Notes: generated by a model from the sequence alone, not told the origin. Numbered from the stretch's first letter, positions 22,227-30,690 are shown. The stretch is DNA of 31,042 bases from JAXIPB01 sp045403155 (GCA_045403155.1 JAXIPB010000205.1:1-31042); one strand, 5' to 3'. Numbers and translations: made by a program.

Positions 22227-22433
22227 GTGGGACGTATCGTCGGCGGCGTGTGGGACGACGAGCCCGAGCCGGGTTCCGGGCCTGGCGCTGGGCCGGGACC
22301 GCAGACTCGGCGGTCTAAGGTCGTCGTCGTTGTTGTGGTCACGATCGTGATGGTCGTGACGGTCATCCTGTGCTGCGTCGCAATCGGGCAAGCCGCTCGT
22401 CTTATCCAACTGGACACACTCGCAGTCTGGTGA
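22227..22433 (+). CDS. Small single-helix membrane protein, function unknown
   Basis: 68 residues from GTG 22227, 3 nt after the transglutaminase stop. An N-terminal acidic, Gly/Pro-rich segment (VWDDEPEPGSGPG) is followed by TRRSK and a long hydrophobic helix (VVVVVVVTIVMVVTVILCCV), then a short tail. The charged anchor before the helix and the close spacing make a real membrane peptide plausible. No homology was recognised. Confidence 0.5.
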   Translation: MGRIVGGVWDDEPEPGSGPGAGPGPQTRRSKVVVVVVVTIVMVVTVILCCVAIGQAARLIQLDTLAVW

Positions 22434-22705
22434 GTGTTCGCCGTGGCGAACAGGCGGTCGATCTCTGAGAGGTTGACGCTTCCCGGTTATTCGCGAACCC
22501 GGTATTCGCGAACCGGAACGGTGACGGGTTCGATGACGACACCGCTCGTGGCCGGATCGGCGATTGTCCGAAACACGATTCAGATAACTCACTAATCGCA
22601 TGTAACGGAGAGTCCGCCAGTGGAGCCACTGGCTCGGGGAGTGCCGACCAGGGGGTGCCTCCGTGTGCGGTGGGTTACGCGGCGTGGTGGCGGCATTGCC
22701 GTCGG

Positions 22706-22785
22706 CTCGATCGTCGCGCTTCTTCAACACACGCCCAGTCGGGGCGACTCCAACCGGGCAGGTGTTGAACAGTTGCGATGATCTG
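22706..22785. repeat. 80-bp fold-back repeat, copy C (diverged)
   Basis: Aligns without gaps to copies at 30291 and 30611. Its own arms are better paired: TTCAACACACGCCC (22723-22736) against GGGCAGGTGTTGAA (22756-22769), 12 of 14 positions. About two thirds of the first 31 positions match copy A. Confidence 0.6.
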
Positions 22786-23092
22786 CGCACCGTTTGTATC
22801 GGATAAACGTCGACTGCCTTGCTGTCGCGCTCGCCGGCAAGCGCCGCTTCCATTTCTCCTACTCGCTGTGTACGTAGGACCACAGAAACGCTATCTCCCT
22901 CGAGGACTTGGCAGCCGGCCACAGGCTCGACCTTTGTCGAGAATCTGAAGAAACCGACAAATCCGTCACCCCCCTGCCCAACAAGGTGCTGGCCTGATAC
23001 GCAGGGTGGCGCTGCGGCGGCTTCTGGTCGACGATCCTCTTCGTTCGGCTGACCGCCAACGACGACCGGAGCAGCGCTACCCACGAAGGGCT

Positions 23093-23098
23093 TGACAT
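23093..23098 (+). promoter_or_regulatory. perfect -35 hexamer upstream of the M6 protease
   Basis: TTGACA, 79 nt before the GTG start. At 18 nt spacing the -10 would be TTGACT (23117-23122), weak. It may need an activator or be fortuitous. Confidence 0.3.
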
Positions 23099-23176
23099 AT
23101 CTCGCTATCGGTCGATTGACTGTGTCACCGCCCAAGGACGCGGTCCGCACAACGGTGCGCGGAGAGGGGAAAAATA

Positions 23177-26014
23177 GTGCAGCGAAAGGCAAAGCTCAGG
23201 CGAGGCGCCCTGATAGCGACGCCGGTTCTGGCGATGATCGCCGCCGGCCTCACGTGGGGTCACACCTCCTCGGCGACGGCGAACGCGCCGGCCCGGTATA
23301 CACCGACTGATCGCGATTTTTACATCAACTGGGTCGAGCCGAAGGTCGAGCGCAACACCGACGGCCGGGAAGTCGCCGGAGAGCACGGCGTCAAGAAGGG
23401 GCAGCCCGACCCGGTCACCGCGTATGGCCGCAAGTTCTCCGAGGGCAACCCGGTCGCCGGCCGCGCCCTGGCCAAGCTCGAAGCTGAGGCCATCAAGACC
23501 GGCAAGAACCCCAGCGAGATCAAGTACAAGGACAATGGGCCGACACAGGTCGCGAAGCTGCTGACGATCCTCATCGAGTTCAACCCCACCGCGAACGACG
23601 ATTTCACCGGGACGATGGTTCCGCAGGCCGTATTCGATGACGTCGGCACGCCGAACGTGAACGAGCGCGACTGCGTGCCGGGCGGACACATCAGCGGCCC
23701 GCTGCACAACAACATCCCGAACCCGGCGAACGCCTCGCACGAGGACAACAACTCGATGTGGGTGCCGGACTTCTCGTCGCAGTTCTACAACGACATGCTC
23801 TACACGACCACGGGCATCCAGCAGCGTGTTCGCACGGACCTGACCGGTCCCGACGGGCAGCCGGGCATCAACCTCGCCGGGTACACGATGCACAACATGT
23901 ACCTCGAGATGTCCAAGAATGCGTACACAGTGGATGGCGCCGCCACCCCATGGGTGCAGGTTCCGCACTCCGAGGCTTGGTACGGCCAGGACACGTGCAT
24001 CCTCGTCGACGGCGTCTGGCAGGCCGGTGCGAGCCAGGACGACAACGGTCACCCGGACAACCCGGCCGGCGCCGCGGCGCTCGGCGCCGACGCGGTCGAC
24101 GTGCTCGCCGCGCAGGACCCGAGCTTCCCGTGGGCCGACTACGACATAGAGGACATCGGCGACGCGGACCACGACGGCGACGTGTTGGAGCCGGACGGCG
24201 TCATCGACCACCTCGTGCTTGTCCACGCGGGCGAGGACGCCTCGGGCGGCGGCGGCGCGCAGGGCACCCAGGCGATCTGGGCGCACTCGTCGGCGATCGT
24301 TCCGGGGCACACCATCCCGGGCACGCAGACCATGGTGAGCAACTACATCGTGCAGCCCGAGGACTCCGGCGTCGGCGTCTTCGCGCACGAGTACGGCCAC
24401 GACCTCGGCCTGCCCGACCTGTACGACATTGGCTCGGGCGGCGACTCCGACGTCGACTTCTGGGACCTGATGGCCTCGGGTTCGCACACCGGCCCCGTGT
24501 TCCAGGGCATCCCGACAAACATGGGTCTGTGGGACAAGTTCGTACTCGGCTGGGCGGACCCGCTGATCCTTACCCCCGGCGGAAGCGCGCAAACCGTCAA
24601 GCTGGGTCAAACGTCGCGTACGCCGGTCGGAACGGAAGACGGCATCCGGGTGAATCTGACTCCGAAGGTGGTCACCCTGTCTCATGCGCACAGCGGCTCG
24701 GGCCAGTGGTGGAGCAACAACGACCAGTCCTGGGCCGACGTCCGCCTCACCCGCTCCCTCTCCCCAGTGCCCGCGGGGCCCGATGTCCGGCTCTGGATGT
24801 GGAACAACTACAACATCGAGGAGGACTGGGACTTCGGCTTCGTTGAGGTCTCGACCGACGGCGGCACCACTTGGGAAGAGCAGAAGATCTACAACGAGGC
24901 TGACGAAGAGGTCTCGACCCCGGACGGCTACGCGGACCCGAACGGCCGCATGCACGACTACGGTGCCGCCGAGGGCGGAGACGACAAGAAGTACGGCCTA
25001 ACGGGCGCCACGGGCGCGTACGAGCGCAATTATGTTGACCTCACGGGGTTCGCGGGCCAAAACGTTCAGCTGCGGCTCCGGTACGCCACTGACGCCGGTC
25101 TGGAGCTGGCGGGGTGGTTCGCGGACGACTTCGAGATCACCGCTAACGGCACGTCGGTCTTCATCGACGACGTCGAGGCCAACAACGGCTGGACGCCGAC
25201 GACCGGCACCTTCACCAACACAGCTGGCGATGGGTGGAACATCTCGCCCGGCGAGTTCCAGTTCACGCACTATTACCTCGCCGAGTGGCGCAACCACGAC
25301 GGGTTCGACGAGGGCCTCAAATACGCGTACGTCACCAACTACCTGCGTGACAACGCGTGGAAGGTCCAGCGGGTGCCGTACAACGCCCCCGGCATGCTTG
25401 TGTGGTACCGCGACACGAGCTACGGCAACTTCAACCTGACCCTCAACAACCTGTTCGACCCGCCGAGCATCGGGACAAAGGGCGGTCTGCTCATCGTGGA
25501 CTCGCACTTCGATCCGTATCGGCGTCAGGGAACGGCGGCGGCCAAGGACCCGTCGCTCTTGAACAACCTGCCGTCGCGACCGCAGTCATCCAACGCGGCG
25601 TTCACGCTCGGAAAGACCTACCCGTTCACCGAGTGCTTCGAGGCGCCGGGCGAGCCGTTCAGCGCCTACTGCACCGACTTCGCGAGCCAGAAGGGAGTCT
25701 CGGGCTTCTCAGACACGCAGAGCTGGTACCCGGGCATCGAGTACCGGCCCGACCTGAGCCAGAACCCGCTGTTCTTCCGCGACGCCGACGCCTCGGTAGT
25801 GCTGCCCTCGAAGGGCAACACGCCGTACACCGTGCGGATCGTGGATCAGAACGGCAAACTCATCCAGCAACTCTTCGGCATCGACTTTGGTGGCGGAGTG
25901 TTCTCAGGTAATGGCAATCTTGGCAATGTCGCCTTCGGCGTCCGTTTCACCCTGATGGACGCTAGAGACGGCAACCAGTGGGCCATGGTGAACGTAGTTC
26001 CGCCCAGGGCGTAA
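23177..26014 (+). CDS. Secreted M6 metalloprotease, immune inhibitor A family
   Basis: 945 residues. A signal peptide (RRGALIATPVLAMIAAGLTWG, ending near SSATANA) and a propeptide (to about residue 110) precede the M6 catalytic domain. The zinc motif HEYGHDLGLPD is at residues 404-414, followed by WDLMASGSH, the usual Met-turn region. The rest is beta-rich, with two segments of VEVSTDGGTTW and FADDFEITANGTSVF type, as in Bacillus InhA and actinobacterial relatives, which degrade extracellular proteins. Acidic motifs such as DADHDGDVLEPDG (near 335) resemble calcium sites. GTG 23177 is preceded by GGAGAGGGG about 8 nt upstream. It is monocistronic, ended by a strong hairpin at 26046-26075. Confidence 0.94.
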   Translation: MQRKAKLRRGALIATPVLAMIAAGLTWGHTSSATANAPARYTPTDRDFYINWVEPKVERNTDGREVAGEHGVKKGQPDPVTAYGRKFSEGNPVAGRALAKLEAEAIKTGKNPSEIKYKDNGPTQVAKLLTILIEFNPTANDDFTGTMVPQAVFDDVGTPNVNERDCVPGGHISGPLHNNIPNPANASHEDNNSMWVPDFSSQFYNDMLYTTTGIQQRVRTDLTGPDGQPGINLAGYTMHNMYLEMSKNAYTVDGAATPWVQVPHSEAWYGQDTCILVDGVWQAGASQDDNGHPDNPAGAAALGADAVDVLAAQDPSFPWADYDIEDIGDADHDGDVLEPDGVIDHLVLVHAGEDASGGGGAQGTQAIWAHSSAIVPGHTIPGTQTMVSNYIVQPEDSGVGVFAHEYGHDLGLPDLYDIGSGGDSDVDFWDLMASGSHTGPVFQGIPTNMGLWDKFVLGWADPLILTPGGSAQTVKLGQTSRTPVGTEDGIRVNLTPKVVTLSHAHSGSGQWWSNNDQSWADVRLTRSLSPVPAGPDVRLWMWNNYNIEEDWDFGFVEVSTDGGTTWEEQKIYNEADEEVSTPDGYADPNGRMHDYGAAEGGDDKKYGLTGATGAYERNYVDLTGFAGQNVQLRLRYATDAGLELAGWFADDFEITANGTSVFIDDVEANNGWTPTTGTFTNTAGDGWNISPGEFQFTHYYLAEWRNHDGFDEGLKYAYVTNYLRDNAWKVQRVPYNAPGMLVWYRDTSYGNFNLTLNNLFDPPSIGTKGGLLIVDSHFDPYRRQGTAAAKDPSLLNNLPSRPQSSNAAFTLGKTYPFTECFEAPGEPFSAYCTDFASQKGVSGFSDTQSWYPGIEYRPDLSQNPLFFRDADASVVLPSKGNTPYTVRIVDQNGKLIQQLFGIDFGGGVFSGNGNLGNVAFGVRFTLMDARDGNQWAMVNVVPPRA

Positions 26015-26045
26015 CGCTTGGGGCATGACAACCGAATAGCACGTG

Positions 26046-26075
26046 AGCTGCGCGGGACTCGTCGTCCCGCGCAGC
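26046..26075 (+). terminator. Terminator hairpin after the M6 protease
   Basis: AGCTGCGCGGGAC (26046-26058), loop TCGTC, GTCCCGCGCAGCT (26064-26075 plus flanking base): an uninterrupted GC-rich stem of about 13 bp, 31 nt after the stop. No T tract follows. It is the strongest hairpin seen in the window. Confidence 0.75.
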
Positions 26076-26218
26076 TTCGCGCTGGGCGCACCCGCGAGCG
26101 TCGCCAGTCCGGTCGGCCAGTGTTTTGCGCCCCAACTCGTCGGGAGAGCTCCCCAGCGTGCGGGCAGCATCGTCGGCGGTGAATCCGAGAGGCATCTTCG
26201 ATAGGCGGGGCCGGCCTT

Positions 26219-26285
26219 CAAGATCTCCACGATCATGAGCTCGGCGTCGTGAAACCGCGCCGATCATGACCTCCAAATCATGATC
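26219..26285 (+). repeat. Dispersed three-arm palindromic element, copy 3
   Basis: CAAGATCTCCAC, GATCATGA (26231-26238), 23 nt, GATCATGA (26262-26269), CCTCCAAA, TCATGATC (26278-26285). The minus-strand GTPase gene of the conservon ends inside the last arm (stop 26280-26278), again as Arg-Ser-stop. Confidence 0.88.
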
Positions 26286-26859
26286 GGCGGGAAACGTGTT
26301 CGACGAGGCGGACGAAGACCTGCTTGCCTGACTGACGGTCGCGGGCGTCGCACAGCACGACCGGCACGTGGTCGTCGAGAGCAAGGGCATCGCGTACCTT
26401 CTCCGGCGTGTGACGCTGCTCGCCGTTGAAGCAGTTCACCGCGACCAGGAACGGCGTACCGCGCCGCTCGAAGTAGTCCACCGACGGAAAGCAGTCCGCC
26501 AATCGCCTCGTGTCGGCCATGACGATGGCCCCCAGCGCGCCGTGTGCCAACTCGTCCCACAGGTACCAGAACCGGTCCTGACCCGGCGTGCCGAACAGAT
26601 AGAGCACAACGTCGTCCGTGATCGTGATCCGTCCGAAGTCCATGACGACGGTGGTCGTCGTCTTGGCCTCCACGCCGGCGAGGTCGTCGGTGCCGACGCT
26701 CGCGTCGGTGAGCACTTCCTCGGTCTGGAGCGGCGGGAGTTCGCTGACCGAACCGACGAGCGTGGTCTTGCCGACGCCGAATCCGCCGGCCACCAGTATC
26801 TTGAGCGCCGTCGGCGGGTTCGGCCCGCGCGTACCGCCATTAGAGTGCCCGAAGTCCAT
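26278..26859 (-). CDS. cvnD: Conservon small GTPase (CvnD-type)
   Basis: 193-residue Ras-like GTPase. The P-loop is GGFGVGKTT (residues 25-33), switch region includes TTTTVVMDFGRI, the DXXG position reads LFGTPGQDRF, and the base-recognition motif reads AVNCFNG in place of NKXD, as is usual for CvnD proteins. It is the output of the conservon, expected to cycle at the membrane with the kinase and roadblock protein. ATG 26859 overlaps the DUF742 stop by 20 nt. Its stop lies in the dispersed repeat. No cytochrome P450 gene follows, unlike some conservons. Confidence 0.95.
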   Translation of the reverse strand: MDFGHSNGGTRGPNPPTALKILVAGGFGVGKTTLVGSVSELPPLQTEEVLTDASVGTDDLAGVEAKTTTTVVMDFGRITITDDVVLYLFGTPGQDRFWYLWDELAHGALGAIVMADTRRLADCFPSVDYFERRGTPFLVAVNCFNGEQRHTPEKVRDALALDDHVPVVLCDARDRQSGKQVFVRLVEHVSRRS

Positions 26860-27235
26860 CGATCACCGCCTGCAGGGTGTTCTGGTCGGGGGGGTGGATG
26901 GCCGACTCCGATTCGAAGGTGGAGACGAGGCTGGCCTGCAGCAGATCCCCGACCAGAACTCGGATCACGCCGACCGGTAGGTCGAGTCGCGCGGCAATCT
27001 CCGCCACGGTCAGCGCAGTATGGGTCATCGACAGGATTGCCCGGTGCTCCGGCTGGAGTGCGATGAGGTCCGCCTCCGGCGCGTACAAGGCCTCGACAAA
27101 AGTAAGGAGATGGAGGCCTCCGGTGACCGGTCGCGCGCGCCCACCGGTCATCGTGTAGGGCCGCACCACTGGTCCCGCCTCGTGATCGAGCCAGTCGTGC
27201 TCGGGGCCAGCCTCAGCCGGCGGGTCATCCCACAT
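26840..27235 (-). CDS. cvnC: Conservon DUF742 protein (CvnC-type)
   Basis: 131 residues. Family features are VVRPYTMTGGRARP, the segment LEHRAIL-like QPEHRAILSM, and a helix-turn-helix-like stretch ALTVAEIAARLDLPVGVIRVLVGDLL. DUF742 proteins are the third member of conservons and interact with the roadblock protein; some act on DNA or as adaptors. It overlaps the upstream roadblock gene by 11 nt and the downstream GTPase gene by 20 nt, so stoichiometry is likely coupled. Confidence 0.94.
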   Translation of the reverse strand: MWDDPPAEAGPEHDWLDHEAGPVVRPYTMTGGRARPVTGGLHLLTFVEALYAPEADLIALQPEHRAILSMTHTALTVAEIAARLDLPVGVIRVLVGDLLQASLVSTFESESAIHPPDQNTLQAVIDGLRAL

Positions 27236-27647
27236 CGGTCGGCGCGGCAGCCGGCCGCATCGGCGAAGACAGAGTTTGGCCTACCCGCTTGACCAGCATC
27301 GCCATCTCGTACGCGATGAGGCCGATATCCGATGCGGCGTCGGCGAGCACTGCCAGGCAGGCGCCCTGGCCCGCCGCGGTGACAAACAGGAACGCCGACT
27401 CCATCTCGACGATCGTCTGGCGTACCGGGCCAGCCTGGAAGTGCCGGCTCGCTCCGCGGGCGAGGCTCTGGAAGCCGGAGGCGATCGCGGCCATGTGCTC
27501 GGAGTCATCACGGTCGAGGCCGCGACTGGTGGCCATGAGCAGCCCGTCGACCGAGAGCACAACGGCCTGGCTGGCGGACGGGACTCGATCGACGAGGTCG
27601 TCGAGCAGCCAGCCCAGGCTCCTGGTTGCGTCGCTCGACTGTGTCAC
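27225..27647 (-). CDS. cvnB: Conservon roadblock/LC7 protein (CvnB-type)
   Basis: 140 residues of the roadblock/LC7 fold (LGWLLDDLVDRVPSASQAVVLSVDGLLMATS, MAAIASGFQSLARGAS, AFLFVTAAGQGACLAVLAD, IGLIAYEMAMLVKRVG). Such proteins regulate small GTPases; here the partner is the GTPase two genes downstream. The GTG start at 27647 overlaps the kinase stop by four bases. Confidence 0.95.
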   Translation of the reverse strand: MTQSSDATRSLGWLLDDLVDRVPSASQAVVLSVDGLLMATSRGLDRDDSEHMAAIASGFQSLARGASRHFQAGPVRQTIVEMESAFLFVTAAGQGACLAVLADAASDIGLIAYEMAMLVKRVGQTLSSPMRPAAAPTDVG

Positions 27648-30061
27648 TGCTCGTCCCTCTCCGATGTGCTAACGCCGCTGCCGTCATCAGCGTCGCGCCG
27701 TCCGCGCGCCATTCCCGATTGGAATGACGTCATCATCGCTCGCAACTCCTCCGGAGAGCGACTCGCGAGTGCCTGTGTCGGGATGTCGGCACTCGCCGGC
27801 GGCGGGTCGTCACGCAACTGCGGAGCGAGGTTGGTCTGTCGAACCCGTCGCGGCAGACCATCGCCAGCACCCGCCACCGGTGCCTCGATCACCTCTTGCC
27901 GGGCGTGCCGCGGTTCGGACCAATCAGATGCGTCCAAGCCCGCTGTGACGTCGGATGGGTCGGTTCCGCCCAGGACCGCCTCGGCCGTCTCGGTCGCGGA
28001 GGATTCAAACGTGCGCGCGGCGATGGCGGGCCGCTCGGTCGCAGCGAGCCCACGGTAGACGCTGCCTTGCGTGCCATCGTGGGTGTCCGCGCCGTTCGGC
28101 GAGCCGTGCGGTGCCGCCGGCAGCGCGGCAATCGGCTCTCGGCTTGCCAGGATCAGCTGCTCGGGCAGCAGGGCGACGGCTGTGATGCCGCCGTACGGGG
28201 ATTTGCGGAGCTGGACCTTGATGCCATGGCGCGCCGCGAGGCGCGCCACCACGAAGAGCCCGAGCTGAGCGCTGTTCGCCGGGTCGAACTCGGGTGGGTC
28301 AGTGAGGCGAAGATTGCACTCGACGAGCGCTTCTGGGCTCATGCCGAGCCCGCGATCCTCGATCTCTATAGCGAACCCGTGTGCCACGATCTCGCCGCCG
28401 ACGTTCACCCGAGTGTGCGGCGGTGAGAATGAGGTGGCGTTCTCGATCAGCTCGGCGAGCAGGTGGATCACATCGCCGACGGCGCGACCAGCGACGTAGA
28501 ACTCCGGCATCGGCCGAATGCCGACCCGGGCGTAGTCCTCGACCTCGGAGACGGCTCCTCGCAGCACGTCCACGAGCACGATCGGGTTACGCCAACCTCG
28601 GCCGGGCGCCGCGCCGGCCAGGATGACCAGATCCTCGGCGTGGCGGCGCATTCTGGTCGCGAGGTGATCGACGCGGAACAGGTCCTCGAGCTCGGTCGGG
28701 TCGTCGGCGCGTCGTTCCATTCGGTCCAGAATGGACAGTTGTCGGTGCAACAGGGTCTGGCTGCGGCGGGCGATGTTCAGGAAGACCTCATTGAGGCCAC
28801 GGCGGACGTTCGCCTCCTCGACGGCGGAGTTGACCGCAGTGCGCTGTAATTCGTTGAACGCGTGACCGACCTGGCCGATCTCGTCGTCCCCATAGGGCAG
28901 CGGCGGTGCCTCGTGCGTGACGTCGACCTCCTCGCCGCGGCGAAGCCGGGACACGACCCGCGGCAGCCGGTCCACGGCCAACTCCAACGCAGCCTGCCGA
29001 AGGCCTGCGAGTCGTCTGATCAGGCTGCGCGCAATCCGGATGGACGCGATCATCGTGATGACAACCGTCACCAGACCGAGCAGACCGGCAACCGCGATCT
29101 GGCCAAAGATCACCAATGCCGCCGGGCCGCTGCGCTCGACCAGGCGGTCGGCCGCGCGCAAATCAAATCTCTGCAGCTGGGTGGCCACCGTCCCGTACGT
29201 CGCCCGCCAGCTCGCCGCGTCGACCGGGACCGCAGCGCCCGCGCGGGAGTCGTTGACTATCTGGTCTTCGACGGCTGCGAGCCGGATGAACGGTTCCGTC
29301 GCGGTCAGCGCTCGATACTCCGTCAGGTCGGTCTCGTTGAGGTCGGGCTGAGTCACGGCGAAGAGAAAGCGTTGAGCGCCGATGAGCTGTGCGGTCAGGC
29401 CCGCATCGGCGGCGGTAAACGTCCCGGCCGCGAATGCAGCGCTGAGCACAGAGTCTTCCTGGGCGAGGACGTCACGGGCGCGGCCGAGGTCGATCAGTGC
29501 TCGCGTCTCTCGCGCGAGCTCGTCGTCCGCCGCGCGAATCAGTGACGTCGAGACGCCGAAGCCGGAGTCGATGACGTCCGTGTACGCGCGTAGGGCGTCG
29601 CCCCGCTGGATCTCGCCGCGATCGACGCGGCCCCGAAGCGCAGCCAGGCCATCCAGGGCCGCGAGGTGGTCCTGGAGGCGCCGCTTCGTGAAGTCCGTTG
29701 CCGCATCCGCGACCTCGTCGCTGCCGGCCCGTTGGCGCACCGTGGCGGCCGCGGCGTCGGTCTGAGTCCGTTGCGCGGTGAGTGCCGCCGAGTCCTTCCG
29801 GCCGCTGGCGAGGTAGACCAGGCTGAGTTTCCGCTCGGCCTGCAGGTCGGCCACGACCGCCTGGGCCGGGCGGCCGATGTTCTCGACGTTGCTCTCCGCG
29901 TCGAGCAAGTCCAACCCCGGGCCGAGGGTAACCGCGGTGGCGAGCGCCCACATGACCACGAGGGTGATCAAGGGTACGAGCAGCAGCGAAATGATCTTTG
30001 CCCGAAGTGACCAGCTCCGCGATGATTCCGAGCGAAATCGGAAGCGATTTCGGGTACGCAT
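27644..30061 (-). CDS. cvnA: Conservon sensor histidine kinase with nitrate/nitrite-sensing-type domain (CvnA-type)
   Basis: 805 residues. An N-terminal helix (KIISLLLVPLITLVVMWALA) precedes a large helical extracytoplasmic NIT-type sensor (about 45-320). A second helix (LVIFGQIAVAGLLGLVTVVITM) leads to a HAMP-like segment. The kinase core begins NIARRSQTLLHRQLSILDRM and LFRVDHLATRMRRHAEDLVILAG; ATP-binding boxes are LLAELIENATSFSPP (near 532) and EIEDRGLGMSP (near 570), then LGLFVVARLAARHGI. The last 180 residues are polar and probably disordered. ATG 30061 has GAGG 4 nt upstream. There is no cognate response regulator nearby, as expected for conservons. It leads a four-gene overlapping operon. 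Confidence 0.93.
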   Translation of the reverse strand: MRTRNRFRFRSESSRSWSLRAKIISLLLVPLITLVVMWALATAVTLGPGLDLLDAESNVENIGRPAQAVVADLQAERKLSLVYLASGRKDSAALTAQRTQTDAAAATVRQRAGSDEVADAATDFTKRRLQDHLAALDGLAALRGRVDRGEIQRGDALRAYTDVIDSGFGVSTSLIRAADDELARETRALIDLGRARDVLAQEDSVLSAAFAAGTFTAADAGLTAQLIGAQRFLFAVTQPDLNETDLTEYRALTATEPFIRLAAVEDQIVNDSRAGAAVPVDAASWRATYGTVATQLQRFDLRAADRLVERSGPAALVIFGQIAVAGLLGLVTVVITMIASIRIARSLIRRLAGLRQAALELAVDRLPRVVSRLRRGEEVDVTHEAPPLPYGDDEIGQVGHAFNELQRTAVNSAVEEANVRRGLNEVFLNIARRSQTLLHRQLSILDRMERRADDPTELEDLFRVDHLATRMRRHAEDLVILAGAAPGRGWRNPIVLVDVLRGAVSEVEDYARVGIRPMPEFYVAGRAVGDVIHLLAELIENATSFSPPHTRVNVGGEIVAHGFAIEIEDRGLGMSPEALVECNLRLTDPPEFDPANSAQLGLFVVARLAARHGIKVQLRKSPYGGITAVALLPEQLILASREPIAALPAAPHGSPNGADTHDGTQGSVYRGLAATERPAIAARTFESSATETAEAVLGGTDPSDVTAGLDASDWSEPRHARQEVIEAPVAGAGDGLPRRVRQTNLAPQLRDDPPPASADIPTQALASRSPEELRAMMTSFQSGMARGRRDADDGSGVSTSERDEQ

Positions 30062-30290
30062 CACACCTCGTCCAGGGGTCCAGCACGCCGACGGACGACA
30101 GGCAGTGTAATGCCCCGATCCGACAACCTCGATAACGCCGCGTAACTTGTCCCACTTGGTCGGCCCGCGCATAACCTGCGCACTGCGGCGACGTCACAGA
30201 ATGTCACCGCCGCCCTGGGTGGCCGCCTTTGCGGCCGCTGCGGTGACTGTTCCCACCCTGCCGCTGATCCCCCGCCTCTCCTCGGATCGT

Positions 30291-30370
30291 CAAGGTCATC
30301 GCGAGTCTCCGACACTTGCCTGGTGTTGCGCGGCTCCGGTGGGCGAGTGTTAAACACCTGCGGCGATCAA
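30291..30370. repeat. 80-bp fold-back repeat, copy A
   Basis: Starts CAAGGTCATCGCGAGT and ends CACCTGCGGCGATCAA. Pairs without gaps with copy B (30611-30690). Contains GTGTT-A-AACAC and inverted arms around GACACTTGCC and GGGCGAGTGT. Followed 34 nt later by a three-arm element. Confidence 0.8.
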
Positions 30371-30404
30371 CCCCCGCCGCCTCGCCGTAGCCGCGTTCGC
30401 CCTA

Positions 30405-30474
30405 CCCCAAGATCGCGTCGATCATGAGATTGGCGTCGTGAAAACACGTCGATCATGACCTCCAAATCATGATC
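30405..30474 (+). repeat. Dispersed three-arm palindromic element, copy 4
   Basis: CCCCAAGATCGCGTC, GATCATGA (30420-30427), 23 nt, GATCATGA (30451-30458), CCTCCAAA, TCATGATC (30467-30474). No gene ends in it. Confidence 0.88.
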
Positions 30475-30515
30475 GGCGCGAAGGGCGGGACTCGGTCTCG
30501 TCTCCCGACCGCCGC

Positions 30516-30563
30516 GTGACCGTCGCGGCGGCTGCTCACGTGGCCGTCGCGGCGGCTGCTCAC
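30516..30563. repeat. 24-bp tandem duplication
   Basis: Two adjacent units beginning GTGACCGTCGCGGCGG (30516-30539) and GTGGCCGTCGCGGCGG (30540-30563), one difference in 24. It lies between the two repeat composites. Confidence 0.85.
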
Positions 30564-30610
30564 CTGGCCTTGCCCACCAAACCGCTGATGACCTGCTTCA
30601 CCGCGAGCAC

Positions 30611-30690
30611 CAAGGTCACCGCGAGTGTCCGACACTTGCCCGGTCGGACGCGATCTCGCGGGGCGAGTGATGAACACCTGCGGCGATCAA
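30611..30690. repeat. 80-bp fold-back repeat, copy B
   Basis: Starts CAAGGTCACCGCGAGT, ends CACCTGCGGCGATCAA. Contains the odd-centred palindrome AGTGTC-C-GACACT. Same length as copy A, differing mostly in the loop. Confidence 0.8.

Larger units (their letters stand above)
22434..23176. other. 743-bp gene-free region before the M6 protease
   Basis: No frame on either strand looks like a real gene. It holds two nearly identical ATTCGCGAACC words 15 bp apart (22489-22499, 22504-22514), each containing the palindrome TTCGCGAA. It also holds one diverged copy of an 80-bp fold-back repeat (22706-22785), and near the end a perfect TTGACA hexamer (23093-23098) with poor -10 matches. The stretch 22550-22610 is AT-richer than its surroundings. 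The length suggests a long regulated 5' region for the protease. Confidence 0.6.

Noticed and set aside
23105..24955. 616-codon open frame on the minus strand opposite the M6 protease
   Set aside because: Antisense to a well-supported M6 protease gene; composition (Val/Arg/His-rich, no domain) is that of a GC-rich shadow frame.
25962..26390. Minus-strand frame with FTADDAARTLGSSPDELG after the protease
   Set aside because: It looks helix-turn-helix-like for a short stretch but crosses the terminator hairpin, the dispersed repeat and two real genes; no start signal.
30453..30677. Paralogous small proteins starting MFNTRP / MFITRP on the minus strand
   Set aside because: The similarity comes from the underlying 80-bp repeat; the frames diverge afterwards, lack ribosome binding sites, and the third copy has no start codon.
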